Shown here in pieces: positions 1 through 11,632 of a stretch of 64,000 nt of DNA (position 1 is the stretch's first letter; every line of letters starts with the position of its first letter). Origin of the DNA: Pogona vitticeps (lineage: Eukaryota > Chordata > Lepidosauria > Squamata > Agamidae); the NCBI RefSeq assembly GCF_051106095.1, contig NC_135786.1:208997001-209061000 (forward strand). The letters are read 5' to 3'. The notes under the pieces were generated by a model that worked only from the letters and a program-made list of their open reading frames with translations, had not been told where the DNA came from and did not search any database. The position numbers and the translations under genes are program-made.

Positions 1-324
1 CTCACTGGTTATAAACAGAATGCATTAATCCTGACCAAGCCATAGCTAATAGCACAGAGAGATATGTATAGTTAGGACAGCACATATTTTTCCTGTAGAA
101 CAAAAATTCTCTGCTTCCAGCTTTTACATCCAGAGTTGACAAGCCGTGTTTGCTAGTAAGTTCAATAACCACCACCATTTTTAAAATGTAGAATGTTTAT
201 ACCATGCCCAGTACCAGAAGATGTTACGGTGGGGTTTCATGAGAACAAAATACAACAGTTAAATAGTTTAAAACATAAATTTATTTTCAAATTTGAAATA
301 ACTGAAATCATTAACACAATCAGA

Positions 325-720
325 GCCATTTATTTACTTATTTAGAATATTTTTACCCTGCCTTTCTCCTTAAAAAGGAATCAAGTCAGCTTACATCATT
401 AAAATACAACATTTAAAAGCTAAAAACAGTAAGTACACAAATATTAAAAAGAAACAAATGGCACACTAAAAATAGTAAACAAAACCAACACCATAAGCAC
501 ATGCAAATTTAAAACCATTGCAATGCTACACATTACCAAAAAATAAATAAAACCAGAATCTATTCAAACCAAGATGCTTAAATCTCGAAGGCTCTGGTGA
601 ACAGCTGCATTTTAACCCGGTGCCAAAATGAAACGAAAGCTGGTTGCAGATTGAGCCTCCAAAGACCAAACATCATCAAGGGGATGCAGCTGCAAAAGCC
701 CTCTCCTATGTCTCCACACA
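325..720 (-). mobile_element. L2/CR1-type LINE 3' end fragment
   Basis: On the minus strand the end of an open frame, HRVKMQLFTRAFEI, precedes an AT-rich tail and a terminal part resembling CTGACTTGATTCC...AAATAAATAAA. This matches the C-terminus and 3' tail of L2/CR1-clade elements in reptiles. A MITE follows at 724. Confidence 0.5.
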
Positions 721-723
721 GCA

Positions 724-1146
724 CAGTGGTGCCTCGCAAGTCGAGCGCTTCATTTAATGATGAAATCGCATAACGAAGAAGTTTTCGCAATCGCAAAAGT
801 GATCGCAAAACGATGTTTCCTATGGGTTTTTTTTGCTTTGTGATGATCAGTTACCTGCTTTGCTAACCGATTATTGCAAAACAAAGATTTTCGCACCGCT
901 GATTGGCGGTTTCAAAATGGCCACCGGGTTTTAAAAAAATGGCCGCCCGCTGTTTTCTGGGATGGATTCCTCCCTTACTGGACAGCGAAAATGGCCACGC
1001 TATGATCTTCACTGGATGGTGAGTTTCAAGCCCATAGGAACACATTAATCGGGTTTTAATGCATTTCTATGGGCTTTTTTTACGATGTTTTCGTTCTACA
1101 GCGATTTCGCTGGAACGAATTAACATCGTAATGTGAGGCACCATTG
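724..1146. mobile_element. Tigger/mariner-like MITE, copy 1
   Basis: Ends CAGTGGTGCCTCGC... and ...GTGAGGCACCATTG form terminal inverted repeats, with TA on the right side. The interior has the family's AAAATGGCC motifs and an inner hairpin (AGCCCATAGGAAC / TTTCTATGGGC). There is no transposase frame. Confidence 0.8.
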
Positions 1147-2566
1147 TATAGTGTTCTCAATGGTGCAAAATGGATCAGCCATGTATACAGGGAAAGACAC
1201 TGTTTCAAAAGTTCACGTTCTAAGTTTTTAGACCCAATTTACAAATTGAAACGAGTTAACCACGAAAGCAGTAAAGTAGATGTACTATTGCACAAAAGTT
1301 CTGCATGTGTATATTGCAACACAATCAATATGAACATTTCCATACAAGTGGAGAGGAGGCAGGAACAGCTCAAAGTCAGCAGATCAGGAAGTGTTCTTCA
1401 AATTGACCAGCAAACTCCTTCCTCCTTTTGCTTTCTGACATTAAGACTAGAGGCCAAAACAAGGATAAACTTCAGATAAAGGAATTTGTGATATACTGTA
1501 CCTCTGTGGGCAATTAAAGTTATGAAATCAAGCTCTCGGCCTCACTAGCAGAGAAAAGAACAACTAACAGTATAACATTTCTGCATTATTATTCAATTGC
1601 ACTCTTAAGCTCATATTTTGTTCCTTTACAGAACAATCAGCTGGCATCTCAGGGGCCAAACATTTTTGGGTCTTTCTCTCTGATCATGGAGATCTACCCT
1701 TGGACATGGAATTCTGACCTTGCAACTCACTTACTTGCAACAAGATTTACAGCCAGTGTAGAGAAAAGCCCAGAAGTGCATGAAGTCACCACCGGAAAAG
1801 GCTGTTCATTCCACCTCTACCTTTCTCCTCCCATCCTTATGATTCCTCTGCCCAGTATATATAAAATATTAAATATTCCCTATATCTTCCTAAACCTGTC
1901 TATCTCCCAGGTTTACACATTAACAGGAAAGTATACAGCTTGGAAGGAAAGTTGCTTGTGCCAAATTATGTATATTTTAAATATACTGTTGCAAGATGGC
2001 ATCACTACCATGACTAGCATTAGAATTTGCTGGAGTATTCTATACAGTATATGTATTTCTACAATATTTAGTAATTATATTGTCCTCTGTCATTAAAACT
2101 GCACAGTGTTTGTGAATTTACAAAGTCTGGGAAACTTTAAAATCATTACTTCACAGCTGTTGACATTTCACCATATTTCACACATCATTTCAGTGCCAAA
2201 AAGTGGCAAAATAGAAAATCTTTGCTTTCATCCTTCCTAAAATTTAATTCATTTATACAACACACAATTATGTTCCAATTAACTTACAGAATTTGCTGCC
2301 ACTATATAGGAGGGGAAAGTGTTTTAAATGGCTTCAGTTATGTTAAAGAAGGATTAGTCACTTTCATGCATCTGTGACTATTTGTTATCTACTGTATAAT
2401 AAAAGTGAATATATTCTTGTGTGTCTATCTCTGCAGTTTGTCCAAGGCTGTGAAACATGATACCTGAAACTTAGTACAGATACTAAGGGGAGCTTAAAAA
2501 CATGCATGTTGGGGTTACTGTTGTTGTTTTAGAAATAATTAATCTTAGTTGATTAGAATTTCTTAT

Positions 2567-2812
2567 GAGCCTTGTCACACAGTGATTAAACTGCTATACT
2601 GCAAGCAAAATTGTGTTCATTACCCAGGGCTCAAACCCAGGCAGCCAGCTCATGACTGACTCAGCCTTCCATCCTTCCGAGGTCAGAAAAATGAGTACCC
2701 AGCTTGCTGAGGGGGCAATGTGTAGCCTGCATAATTAACTTGGAAACCGCCCCGAGAGTGCTTTAAGCACTATGGGGTGGTATATAAGCAGCACACTTTG
2801 CTGTTTTTGTAG
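2567..2812 (+). mobile_element. tRNA-derived SINE with L2/CR1-type tail, copy 1
   Basis: The head GAGCCTTGTCACACAGTG and the B-box-like GGGCTCAAACCCAG resemble a tRNA. The body includes GAGTACCCAGCTTGCTGAGG and ends AACCGCCCC...GGTATATAAGCAG. The same family recurs at 16604 and 50793. Confidence 0.75.
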
Positions 2813-3171
2813 TATCAACCTCAGTCACTTCCGCTATCTTTTCTAATCAGCAGAAACAAAGCCTTTGGGACGCTTGGAATAGTCAGCACTCCAAAGGGCC
2901 TCTAGACAGCTACACAGACTACTTCCTTATGCAGGGCCCTAAATGTTTCCTATGGTGCAAAGAAAAAGAGAAGGAGAGCAAGTCCTGCTGATTGTTACAG
3001 ACATGAATAAAAGGAAAGATTGACCACCAGGGTGGAAGGAGAGGAGCACCCAGTGAGAAAGGGGAGTAGGAAGAGAGAGAAGAGTGATGAAGTTTTAACC
3101 CTTTGCACAGCTGATTATCTGTTAGTTGCAGCTAAATGAAGCTTCCACATTCAAAAGTAATATACCTCTAA

Positions 3172-3283
<112 letters not shown>

Positions 3284-3753
3284 ACTGGAGAAGACTACTG
3301 CACTCTTGTTCTGGTTGTGGCCTTGCTGGCTGCAACGGATTAAACTAAATCTTTACTCCAGTACAGCAGGATTCTTCTTAGGCAAGCTAATTTTGTGGGA
3401 CAGTTCATTCCTAATTTCTGCAGTAAAGGAATAAAACTGACTTACTCTACAGAGCTGTTGAAAGGATAACTGAGGATGTTTATAGAATTAAAATTTTTCT
3501 TCTGCTATAGTTAAATCTATAAAAACTATACCCTCCAAAAAACTTACTATTGGGATTACACTTTCTGTTCAGTTTCCTAGGTGAATTCAGAAACACACTT
3601 TGTTTTTACCTTGTTCTGCTGCTATTAAATATTGAGCACTGCCAGATAAAGAGCGCAACATGACTACACCAAGAGAATTAGGAGCCTAGGAGAACCCATA
3701 GAAAGAATTAAGCCTCCACTTCTGACCAGGGCTTGCTACAGTAACATACGTAC

Positions 3754-3841
3754 CTGTTTTTGTGTTGCTCCAGCAACTGAAAAAGCTTTTCGGTTTCCCC
3801 ACTCTCATACAAATAGTCTGCTTGATCCAGGACTTCATCAA
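3754..3841 (-). CDS. RMDN1: RMDN1 exon 3
   Basis: The acceptor ATCTTTAAG precedes 88 bases encoding (V)DEVLDQADYLYESGETEK and FQLLEQHKN, closely matching human VEEILEQADYLYESGETEK. The donor ACAG/GTACGT leaves two bases of a codon for the next exon, which is not in the window. Confidence 0.93.
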
Positions 3842-6800
3842 CTTAAAGATGGTCAAAACACAAAAACTTGTGTGAATATGAATGAATGAGCTTCATTACC
3901 GTCATGCTATTTCCTCAAGTATAACAGCTCTAACTAAGATAAAAATAATTCACCTGATTGTTTGCAAAAAAACATTGAACTCACTGGTATTTTCTTTCCC
4001 ATATAGTCAAAAACCTTTGTGATATGACATACTCATAAAATTTTACATGTTATGTAAATGTTATTTCAGTTATTATTTGATAGAGACAATGTAACACATT
4101 CCATGCTTAATATATACAGTACATATATTTTCACATGCATACAGTATACGTAAAATGTTACACTTCTTCAACTTGCTGCCCTCTATATGTGTTGGGTATA
4201 CAACACATGCTCCAACATTGACTACGAACAGTGGGAGTTTAGTCCAAAACACCTGGAGAGCAGCTGGCTGGGGAAGGCTGCCGTACGGCAGAAAGGAGCA
4301 AACAAAATCCATGTTTCAGTACCTCTTCTGTAGACTCCAGAAAATTACTTTAAAAGCAATTTGTTCTTGTTACTCATTAAAGTGCTTTAAAAGTAATACA
4401 TTGCTACTCACTGGCTGAAATCCAGCAACATAAAATTATACCACAAAAGGCACTGTAGATGTATTAGGGCTCTTTTGAATATAAAAAATATTAAAAAGTT
4501 CACAGCCCTGGGAAATGTTTGGCTAAACAGACCTTCTAACTGAAGCTGCACACATATTTGTTCTACAACTCTTATGCAGATTGCCTTTACCTCCATAATT
4601 ACCCCAGTGTTTCAGGGTTCAGTGTAACAGCTCTCATAAGGCTAAAAAGTAATCTGTAAACATAGCTACATTAATAAATTCTAACATTTAAATTTCAAGT
4701 TCTCTTCAAAAACCAATTTTTTTTACAACGCAAGAAAACAAAATACAGAAGGGTAGCAGTATGATTCTCCAATAAAGAAATCCACCATTGTTTAAATTCA
4801 AAAGTTTTCATAATTCTACCTTTGGCATCAGCATGAACCACAGAGGACTGAGAGATTAACACGTATGCTTCATACCCCAAGCAGGACAATGCTGAGAAAG
4901 CAAGTGTTCTTCTAAAAAGCCTCAGCTTTTCTAGCACCTGAAAAAGACAGATTCAAAAATAACAATTCTAAGAAAAGTCACATAAATTAACATCAACTGA
5001 ATCAAGCAGAATTTTCTTCTATATAAACAGATCAGATTCAATCTGAATTTTAATTCTACAGCTGTAAAACTGAGCTATATTTCATAACTTGTATCTATAT
5101 TTCAATACTTATAAACTGACTGTGAAACACATCTTGCAGGCCCAAAGGTACTTCTGCAGTGGCCGCCACCTCTTTGATGCCAAGCCCTCCTTCTTTAGCC
5201 CAGCTACTGATTCCCCACTCCGACCCCAGCTTCGCTGAGCGAGGGAAATTAAAGACCACCGGGACTTATGTTTACTCTTCGTAACCTAAACCAACTGTAT
5301 AACAAAGTTGCAGTTTGCACTGCCATAGCCTGCCTATTCCCTTTTTAATTTGAAGGACCCACATTACTTTAACTTGTCTTCTGGATGCTCCCAAGTAAAT
5401 CATTCATTGATTACAATAATTTATAACCTAACTTTCATGACAGAATCATTTCAAGGTGACCACGTACAGTGGACCCTCGACTTACAGACGGCTTGACTTA
5501 CAGACTTTTCAAGTTACAGACTTCTCTGGCTGCAAAATTTAGGTTCAACTTGCAGCCAGAGAATCGACCTACAGACCAGAAAAAACCCAAAATGGAGCAA
5601 AAATGGAACAAAAATGGCCAGTTATGGGATTAATCGGTTTTCAATGCATTGTAGGTCAATGGAGACTAGACTTACAGACTTTTCGACCTGCAGCCACCGT
5701 TCCAATACGGATTAATTCCGTAAGTAGAGGGTCTACTGTACCAGAATGTCATCAACAGTCTCCCCAAAAAATGATGGCTCCAGATCAAGTTAGAAGACAG
5801 ACAAGTATCTATTTTCTATCTAGTCTGTATTTTGATATCTCTCCTGAAATCTTTGCACTGAGAAGTTGGCAGAAGATGGCCTTGTGGCAAGGGACAGAAA
5901 GTCCCGCTGAAACACACTCTGACATCTTCCTTGCTTCCCCTATCCTGAAAATAGTAAATGTATGTCCCTATAATGACTATAGGTGGAAACAGCTATAACC
6001 GGAAAAGGAGCTCACGATGGCTTCTCACAAAACTGGGTGCTGACTACAGTTCTGTCTAGGTCCACAAAGACAGGTCACTGTAGAGAAAAGCAAATTATCT
6101 GTAATATATGGGACAGTGTTGTTTTGCATGGTACATTTTACATTGCAGGAATTTTCAGAACTAGTGGTGTATGACTGGGCATACAGTAGTAAAATTTAGC
6201 ATAAGGACCTCAGAATCGCTTTGCTTCTGATCACTCAACTCTGGAGTGGGCAGAAACAACTTGAGGTGCTCTGGTATTTGGTATTAATGGGTCAAAGTCT
6301 TTCAGTAGGAAAGATATTCTGGAGGAGCTGTACATGCACCTACATCACTCTTGGGCTACCATCCTGCCCCTGATTAAAACCAAGCACAAGTTTTTTTTTC
6401 AGAACATTTGCAAACTGTGAAGAAACAGCAGAGAATGCCAGGACTACAATATGGAGTTGGCAGAACAAAAGTGAACCTCAGAAAATTTGCACTGAGAGTC
6501 CTTCCTAAGTATGGAGAATAAGCAACTTCATACCTACATCAAGGGTAGTCTATGCTCCTTAACATGCTCTATAGAAGATCTGATGCCCTGTCCAAATGCC
6601 CTTGAGGTTTCCCGTCACAGGGTGAAAATATCTGATCTAGGTATTAATGATCTATGGTGCTGCTTCTGTCACAAACGAAGAAAGTGGGAGAAATGTGTGT
6701 GTGTTTTTTTTTAAAAGGCGAGTCGACAAAGCTGTAATTTGCTCAGAAAAACCCGCAGCAATGAGAGATCACAGCTTAACCTGGCGGTCAGGGCACTGGA

Positions 6801-7170
6801 TGCAAAAAGGGCGACCGGATCACAGGCGGCCCAAGAGGCGGAAGGGGGGGAGGCGAAAGCGGTATGAAGGGGAGACTTCCTACCTAAAGCCGAACGGCGC
6901 TGTACGGAGGCCGGTGCTACTAGGCTTGCCTTCCCCCGTCGCCCCGGAATAGCCTAAATACACATTGGAAAGAAGCAACAGGGAGAGTAAAAAGCAGCGC
7001 ACGCCTGAGCGAAACCACACCTCGCTTCCTCCTCCTCCTCCTCGACCGGAGAGAGCTTGCCTCTGCCAGCTGAGGTTTACCCTTGGAGCTTCCCAGGAGA
7101 GTCGGGTCCTCCTCAAAGAGGCACAGCGGGAAAAGCGCCGCCCTGCTCCTGCAGCCACGGACGCCGCCAT
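3754..7170 (-). CDS. RMDN1: RMDN1 (regulator of microtubule dynamics 1), 5' part, three exons
   Basis: RMDN1 (also FAM82B) is a TPR-type protein reported to associate with microtubules and mitochondria; the family is known, but its exact role is not evident from this sequence. Three minus-strand exons (7170-7081, 4937-4820, 3841-3754) join with phases 0 and 1 to give 98 codons plus two bases. Exon 2 encodes a hydrophobic stretch like the human segment before VVHA-AK. Exon 3 contains DQADYLYESGETEKL, nearly identical to human RMDN1 as I recall it. The start has A at -3 and G at +4, and the first 30 residues are rich in Ala and Arg, compatible with a mitochondrial presequence. The TPR-bearing remainder lies beyond the left edge. 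The gene is head to head with CPNE3 across a shared CpG island, as in mammals. Identity is secure; the exact start is less so. Confidence 0.9.
3842..4819. other. RMDN1 intron 2
   Basis: AT-rich intron of 978 bases between recognised exons. I see no repeat or gene that I can name in it. Confidence 0.8.
4820..4937 (-). CDS. RMDN1: RMDN1 exon 2
   Basis: The acceptor CTGTCTTTTTCAG precedes 118 bases encoding VLEKLRLFRRTLAFSALSCL and on through VVHADAK. The same 39 residues in human RMDN1 have the same length and a similar hydrophobic stretch (LSALSYLGFE). The donor AAAG/GTAGAA leaves phase 1. Confidence 0.92.
4938..7080. other. RMDN1 intron 1
   Basis: Intron between exons 1 and 2. It contains one MITE (5467-5738). 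The rest, apart from the GC-rich right end belonging to the CpG island, shows nothing recognisable. Confidence 0.75.
5467..5738. mobile_element. Tigger-like MITE of a second family
   Basis: Flanked by TA on both sides. The ends CAGTGGACCCTCGACTTACA and ...GTAAGTAGAGGGTCTACTG are inverted repeats. The interior repeats ACTTACAGACTT and carries an inner hairpin around TCTGGCTGCAA / TTGCAGCCAGA. No coding capacity. Confidence 0.8.
7081..7170 (-). CDS. RMDN1: RMDN1 exon 1, coding part
   Basis: The ATG complement lies at 7168-7170 in the context ATCATGG. Thirty codons (MAASVAAGAG..., ending SWEAPR) run to a strong donor AAGG/GTAAAC at 7080-7079, giving a phase 0 end that fits exon 2. Human exon 1, from memory, encodes about 43 residues, so this N-terminus is shorter. 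The sequence is poorly conserved, so the boundary rests on the donor, the phase and the Kozak context. Confidence 0.75.
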
Positions 7171-7364
7171 GATAGAAAGCCTCCTCCTTTTTCCACGCTC
7201 CCCCCCCGTTAATTACTGGCGGAAACAGTCACAAGTCGAGGGACCGTATTTCTCAGCTCTACGCCCGGTGTGACCATTTGAAGGGGTCGGGCCGGTACAG
7301 AAACTTCATGCTTAGGGTGCCGACGTCTTCGGGGTGTGGCCCGACCCTTCCCTATTTCGCGGAC

Positions 7365-7372
7365 GGCCAATC
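7365..7372 (+). promoter_or_regulatory. CCAAT box (GGCCAATC)
   Basis: GGCCAATC in the CpG island, about 200 bases upstream of the RMDN1 start on its strand, matches the NF-Y core context. Function is inferred. Confidence 0.4.
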
Positions 7373-7468
7373 CTCTTGGATTCCCCGCGCACGAGAATTT
7401 CCTCCCCCCCATGACATCACGAAGTCATGTTAGTATTTCCTCATGGAGGGAAGATGCTGGAGTTCTAC

Positions 7469-7476
7469 CACGTGAC
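7469..7476 (+). promoter_or_regulatory. E-box CACGTGAC
   Basis: CACGTGAC matches USF/TFE-type E-boxes and lies between the two divergent genes. Confidence 0.4.
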
Positions 7477-7602
7477 TCAAGGGATCCACGGGCGCGGGGC
7501 GTCAGCAAGGCTTAGTTTTGTGTGGAGTTCCTAAAGAAGTTTTTTTTTTTAAAAAAATACAGTACTTGTGATTGAAAAAAACAACAACCCACAAACGAAC
7601 AA

Positions 7603-7612
7603 CGCATGCGCA
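7603..7612 (+). promoter_or_regulatory. NRF1-like site CGCATGCGCA
   Basis: CGCATGCGCA is a close match to the palindromic NRF1 motif, common in CpG-island promoters of genes with mitochondrial links. Confidence 0.5.
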
Positions 7613-7619
7613 CAACGTA

Positions 7620-7767
7620 GTTCAGCCCCCTGGTTCACATGTGGAGTCTGTGGGGTTTGGATTACACAACCCCTGAGGGCGGGGAGAGGGAGGAAAAGAG
7701 AAGGGCGTAGGTGAGAGGCGCCACCTTGGGTAGCTGGGAGGCCTGCGTTCGTATCCTCTGGAGCCGG
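7620..7767 (+). other. CPNE3: Candidate CPNE3 noncoding first exon (approximate)
   Basis: CPNE3 coding starts 7.5 kb downstream after a strong acceptor, so a noncoding exon is needed. Two good donors lie here: GTAG/GTGAGA after 7710 and CCGG/GTGAGG after 7767. The 5' end is unknown and the choice between donors is open. Confidence 0.35.
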
Positions 7768-9359
7768 GTGAGGCCCTACCTGGAAGGAGTGAAGACGCGT
7801 GCTCCCTGGAGGTTTGTACAGCGCCTAGCACACCCTGCCGACGGCGTCAATGGCAGAGCTCTTGGAGGGGCGGTGGGTGGGGGGCGGCGAGGGGCTGTTC
7901 AAGAGGGAAAAGGAAAGAGAACCGGGGATAGGGGCCAGTCGCAGCTGCAAACTTCTGCTGGGTGGTATGGGGGGGCTGTGGCGGTGTAGGGGGGAAGGCT
8001 TGGTGGGGAGACTCGAAATAAATTGGTGCAAGGAATCGGCATGTTAGTAATACAGTGCGCTCTTGGGCGGGGCAGTTTTCCCCCAAAGCTTGGAAAATTA
8101 TAACATGTAGAAGAGGTCAGGTCTCATCAGGCTTCAACTTGCTTCTAGGGGGGAAAAAAGTTAAAGATTATTTTAAAAACGCAAGTGAAACATACTTTGA
8201 AAACCGAATAATAAAGGGCTGCCAGTTTCACGTGCAAATTGAGTTTAGAATTAGCTAGGATTTCTGTTACTCAGAATTTGCTAATATTCATGTGGGTTCC
8301 CTCCAATGCAGATAGTCTTGAAGTTTTTGGAAGTACAGTACAGTAAAAGTATTATCATCATCTTAGAACGGCAGAGCTGGATCATCAAGTCCAGCGGTCT
8401 TGTGGCACCTTAAAGGCTCGGAAGTTTTATTATGGCGTAAGTCTTTGAAGACTGCCTTGGAAACTTACAACATAATAAAACCGGGTTTTATTAAGTTTGT
8501 TTAAGTTTTTATTAAGTCTTTGAAAGTTTATGACATAATGACACTAGCTAGCTTTAATGTGATCAATGTTGGTTTAGTTTCCTGTCAAGGAGTCGGAGGA
8601 ATAGTCTTCTGTATAAATGAATGGGCTCCCAGTTAGAGTGTTTGGGTGGGTACATTTGCTTTAAGGTCTGTATTTCCTTAAATAAAAGCCATATTTGATG
8701 AAAGTTGCAGATGTGGTCAAATTCAGCATGAGTTGATAATGCATATTGTGGTTTAGGTATTAGCAGGGGGGAGAGATTAGGTGTAGTTCTTGTGTACTGT
8801 ACTAATGGGGAGCCTAAGGAACTGAAGACCTTCCTTTCTGTTTCGTACCTGGTGTGTTTTCAATTTAGAGAACACTTAAGTTCTTTAACATTTGCCATTT
8901 CTCTACTGTAACAAACATATGAAGAGGGAAGATCAGATTTATGTTCTTAAACATAGAGGGACAGACGGAAGCATCACAGCTCCTTGACTAGACTGGGATG
9001 GATGTTTTGGCCCTTTTGTGTTTTATTTATCTTCTATGTAGAGAGGAGGTATCTGTGTAGTACCCATGTAACTACATAAAAACATAATTTTAATTCCTCC
9101 ATCCACCTTTTTGTCACATTGCTTAGAACGTAAGCTTTTCTGAGCAATGGGAAGTGAGGGCTTTAAATCCGAATCCCCACCAAACATCAATTTTGATAAT
9201 GCTACAGATTGTGGCCACAGCACTTGACATCATGGGGCTTTCAGTGGAAGCATCTGGGGAAAGGGTTTTCTTAGCAACCTGCCCCCTCTCCTTTCTCTTG
9301 GGTGAGGAAGGAACAGGAAGATCAAAGTGGTGGATGAATCCTGATCAAGATACAGTATG

Positions 9360-9487
9360 TGCCCCCTCTCCACCATTGTGCCACATTGTGCAGCAACCAG
9401 AAGATGACATGACTGTAAAATAAAACATCCCCTGAAAATAAGCCCTAATGCATTTTGGAGCAAATATTAATGTAAGACCCTGTCTTA
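9360..9487 (+). mobile_element. Fragment of the AATAAGAC-TIR element
   Basis: Shares AACCAGAAGATGACATGACT, CATCCCCTGAAAATAAGCCC and AAGACCCTGTCTTA with the fuller copy at 10517. Only the right part is present, and it loses similarity after 9487. Confidence 0.7.
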
Positions 9488-10516
9488 CTATCTGAGATCA
9501 CTTGTACTGCCTTGAGGCCACAGCATTTTACATATAATAATCCTTATTTCTCACATTGAGGCAGAATTTGAAAAAAGTTCAGACATAATGGCAAATCAAA
9601 GTAACCTGAAACTAGATTTCAAAGTAGGGCTTCATATACTTGTTATTTGGTCCAGAATAAATGATGGTTTATGAATAGTTTCAAATATTAAAACAGACCA
9701 TTGTTTAGCTCATTGGTTAGCTAAACAAACCATGGCTTCATGCTGTATCTGCTACACCTGAATCCAAATTTGTTTTGGGAATAAACCTTGCTAATCATCT
9801 TTCCTTCACACAAGCTATGGTTAAGTAGGGGAGAGTGAATTCTCTGTAGAGATTGCAATTGCAACTTAGAGAAAGGTGGCACATTATCTCCTATTTCTGA
9901 TAAATCCTTCGGCTTTCAAGGACTTTTGGTGTGACTCAGCACGGGAATGCTTGCATTCTTGTTGTGATTAACAATGCAAAGGAGCACTGGACTTGAAAAC
10001 AGCAACAAGAATGAACTGGAGGCAAAGGGCTGAATCAGGTGTCCAGGTCCATTAGATGTGTGAAGAAATGTAAAGCAACTCTGCAAATATATACTGTACA
10101 TACATATAGATTTTGGACATTTTTCTTAATTTATGCTTTATTAGGAGAAAAGACCCAAGGTAGCAAGGTCTCTACTTAAAAACAAGGACAAAGAACTTTT
10201 TTTTTGAAAAAGCTACAGAGGGCAGATATCTTTGGTATAAAATGTTGATTACTACGATTTTTTGTTCTACATCATTGTGAAAGAGAAATGTAAGTCATAT
10301 AGATAGGTTTTATCTCCACAGAACATTTTTCAGTATTTTCCAAGCTGTAGCCTTAGCCTGTATTGTTTTGCTATCACCTTTGCCAGTTATTGTGGAAACA
10401 TGCTGTAATAAAATGGCTGCATGGATATTTGCTCACAAGTCAGAAGCAAAGAGCATTGTGGCACCTTGAACAGTAATGTATTTATTGTGCCATAAATTTC
10501 TGTGGGCCCCAATATA

Positions 10517-10795
10517 CTCTCCCCCCCCCCGAAAAATAAGACCTAAACTGAAAATAAGCCTAGCATGATTTTTCAGGATGCTCATAATGTAAGCCCTACC
10601 CTCAAAATAAGCCCTGGTTAAGTGAAACCCTGCTCTCCACTATTGTTCAGCAACCAGAAGATGACATGACTGAACTTTAATAAATGTAGATTGTGGTCAA
10701 AGAAAAAAATTAAAACATCCCCTGAAAATAAGCCCGAATACATTTTAAAAGCAAATATTAATATAAGACCCTGTCTTATTTTCAGGGAAACATGG
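10517..10795 (+). mobile_element. TA-flanked element with CCGAAAATAAGAC inverted ends
   Basis: The left end CCCCGAAAAATAAGACC and right end GTCTTATTTTCAGGGAAACA are inverted repeats. A TA follows at 10796 and is shared with the next MITE. The interior carries repeated ...AAAATAAGCC units. No coding sequence; a mariner-type nonautonomous element is the best reading. Confidence 0.7.
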
Positions 10796-10797
10796 TA

Positions 10798-11230
10798 CAG
10801 TGGTGCCTCGCTTAACGGGCACTCCGTTTGACAACGAAATCGCTAGATGTTGATGTTTTTGCGATCGCAAAAGCGATCGCAAAACAATGTTCCCTATGGG
10901 GAAATTTCGCTTTGCGATGATCGGTTCCCTGCTTCAGGAACCGATCATCGCAAAGCGATGATTTTCGGCCAGCTGATCGGCAGTTTCAAAATGGCCACCG
11001 GGTAAACAGAATGGCCGCCCGCTCTTTTCTGGCACGGATTCCTCGCTGCACAGGCAGCGAAAATGGACGTGCTATGGAGGATCTTTGCTGGACGGTGAGT
11101 TTCAAGCCCCTAGGACGCATTAATCAGGTTTTAATGCATTTTTATGGGCTTTTAAAAATCGCATTACAACGTTTTCATTTTACAGTGATTTCGCTGGAAA
11201 GAATTAACATCGTAATGTGAGGCACCACTG
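10798..11230. mobile_element. Tigger/mariner-like MITE, copy 2
   Basis: TA-flanked, with ends CAGTGGTGCCTCGCTTAACG and ...AATGTGAGGCACCACTG. It contains a perfect hairpin with 21-base arms (10908-10928 and 10937-10957, loop 8) and the AGCCC...GGGCT inner stem. The perfect arms suggest a fairly young copy. Confidence 0.88.
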
Positions 11231-11257
11231 TAGTTACGTCTCACTTTTCATCCTTAG

Positions 11258-11593
11258 GTAAAGGTTCCCCTTGACATCTAGTCCAGTCATGTCCGACTCT
11301 AGGGGGTGGTGCTCATCCCCGTTTCCAAGCCGTAGAGCCAGCATTTGTTCATAGACAGTTTCTGTGGTCACATGGCCAGCGTGACTAGACATGGAATACC
11401 ATTACCTTCCCACCGTGGTGGTACCTATTTATCGACTTACATTTTTACATGCTTTCAAAGTGCTCGGTTGGCAGGAGCTGGGACAATTGACAGAAGCTCA
11501 GTCCATCGCGTGGATTCGATCTTACAACTGCTGGTCTTCTGACCTTGCAGCACAAAGGCTTCTGCGATTTAACCCACAGTGCCACCATGTCCC
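11258..11593 (-). mobile_element. Sauria-type SINE (tRNA head, BovB-like tail), copy 1
   Basis: Read on the minus strand: a tRNA-like head with CAGTGTGGGTTAAATCGCAG and GATCGAATCC, a middle part with GATAAATAGG, and a tail GAGTCGGACATGACTGGACT like the BovB 3' end. Exact 14-base duplications CTTTTCATCCTTAG flank it (11244-11257 and 11594-11607), so it was inserted whole by target-primed reverse transcription. Confidence 0.88.
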
Positions 11594-11632
11594 CTTTTCA
11601 TCCTTAGTAATGTATAAAAGAGCTTGGAAATA

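Larger units (their letters stand above)
6830..7970. promoter_or_regulatory. CpG-rich bidirectional promoter of RMDN1 and CPNE3
   Basis: CpG dinucleotides and GC content rise sharply here against AT-rich surroundings. The region contains RMDN1 coding exon 1 (minus strand) and the probable CPNE3 first exon (plus strand). A CCAAT sequence, an E-box and an NRF1-like site lie between the two. The layout is a classic divergent housekeeping promoter. Transcription starts cannot be placed from sequence. Confidence 0.75.
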
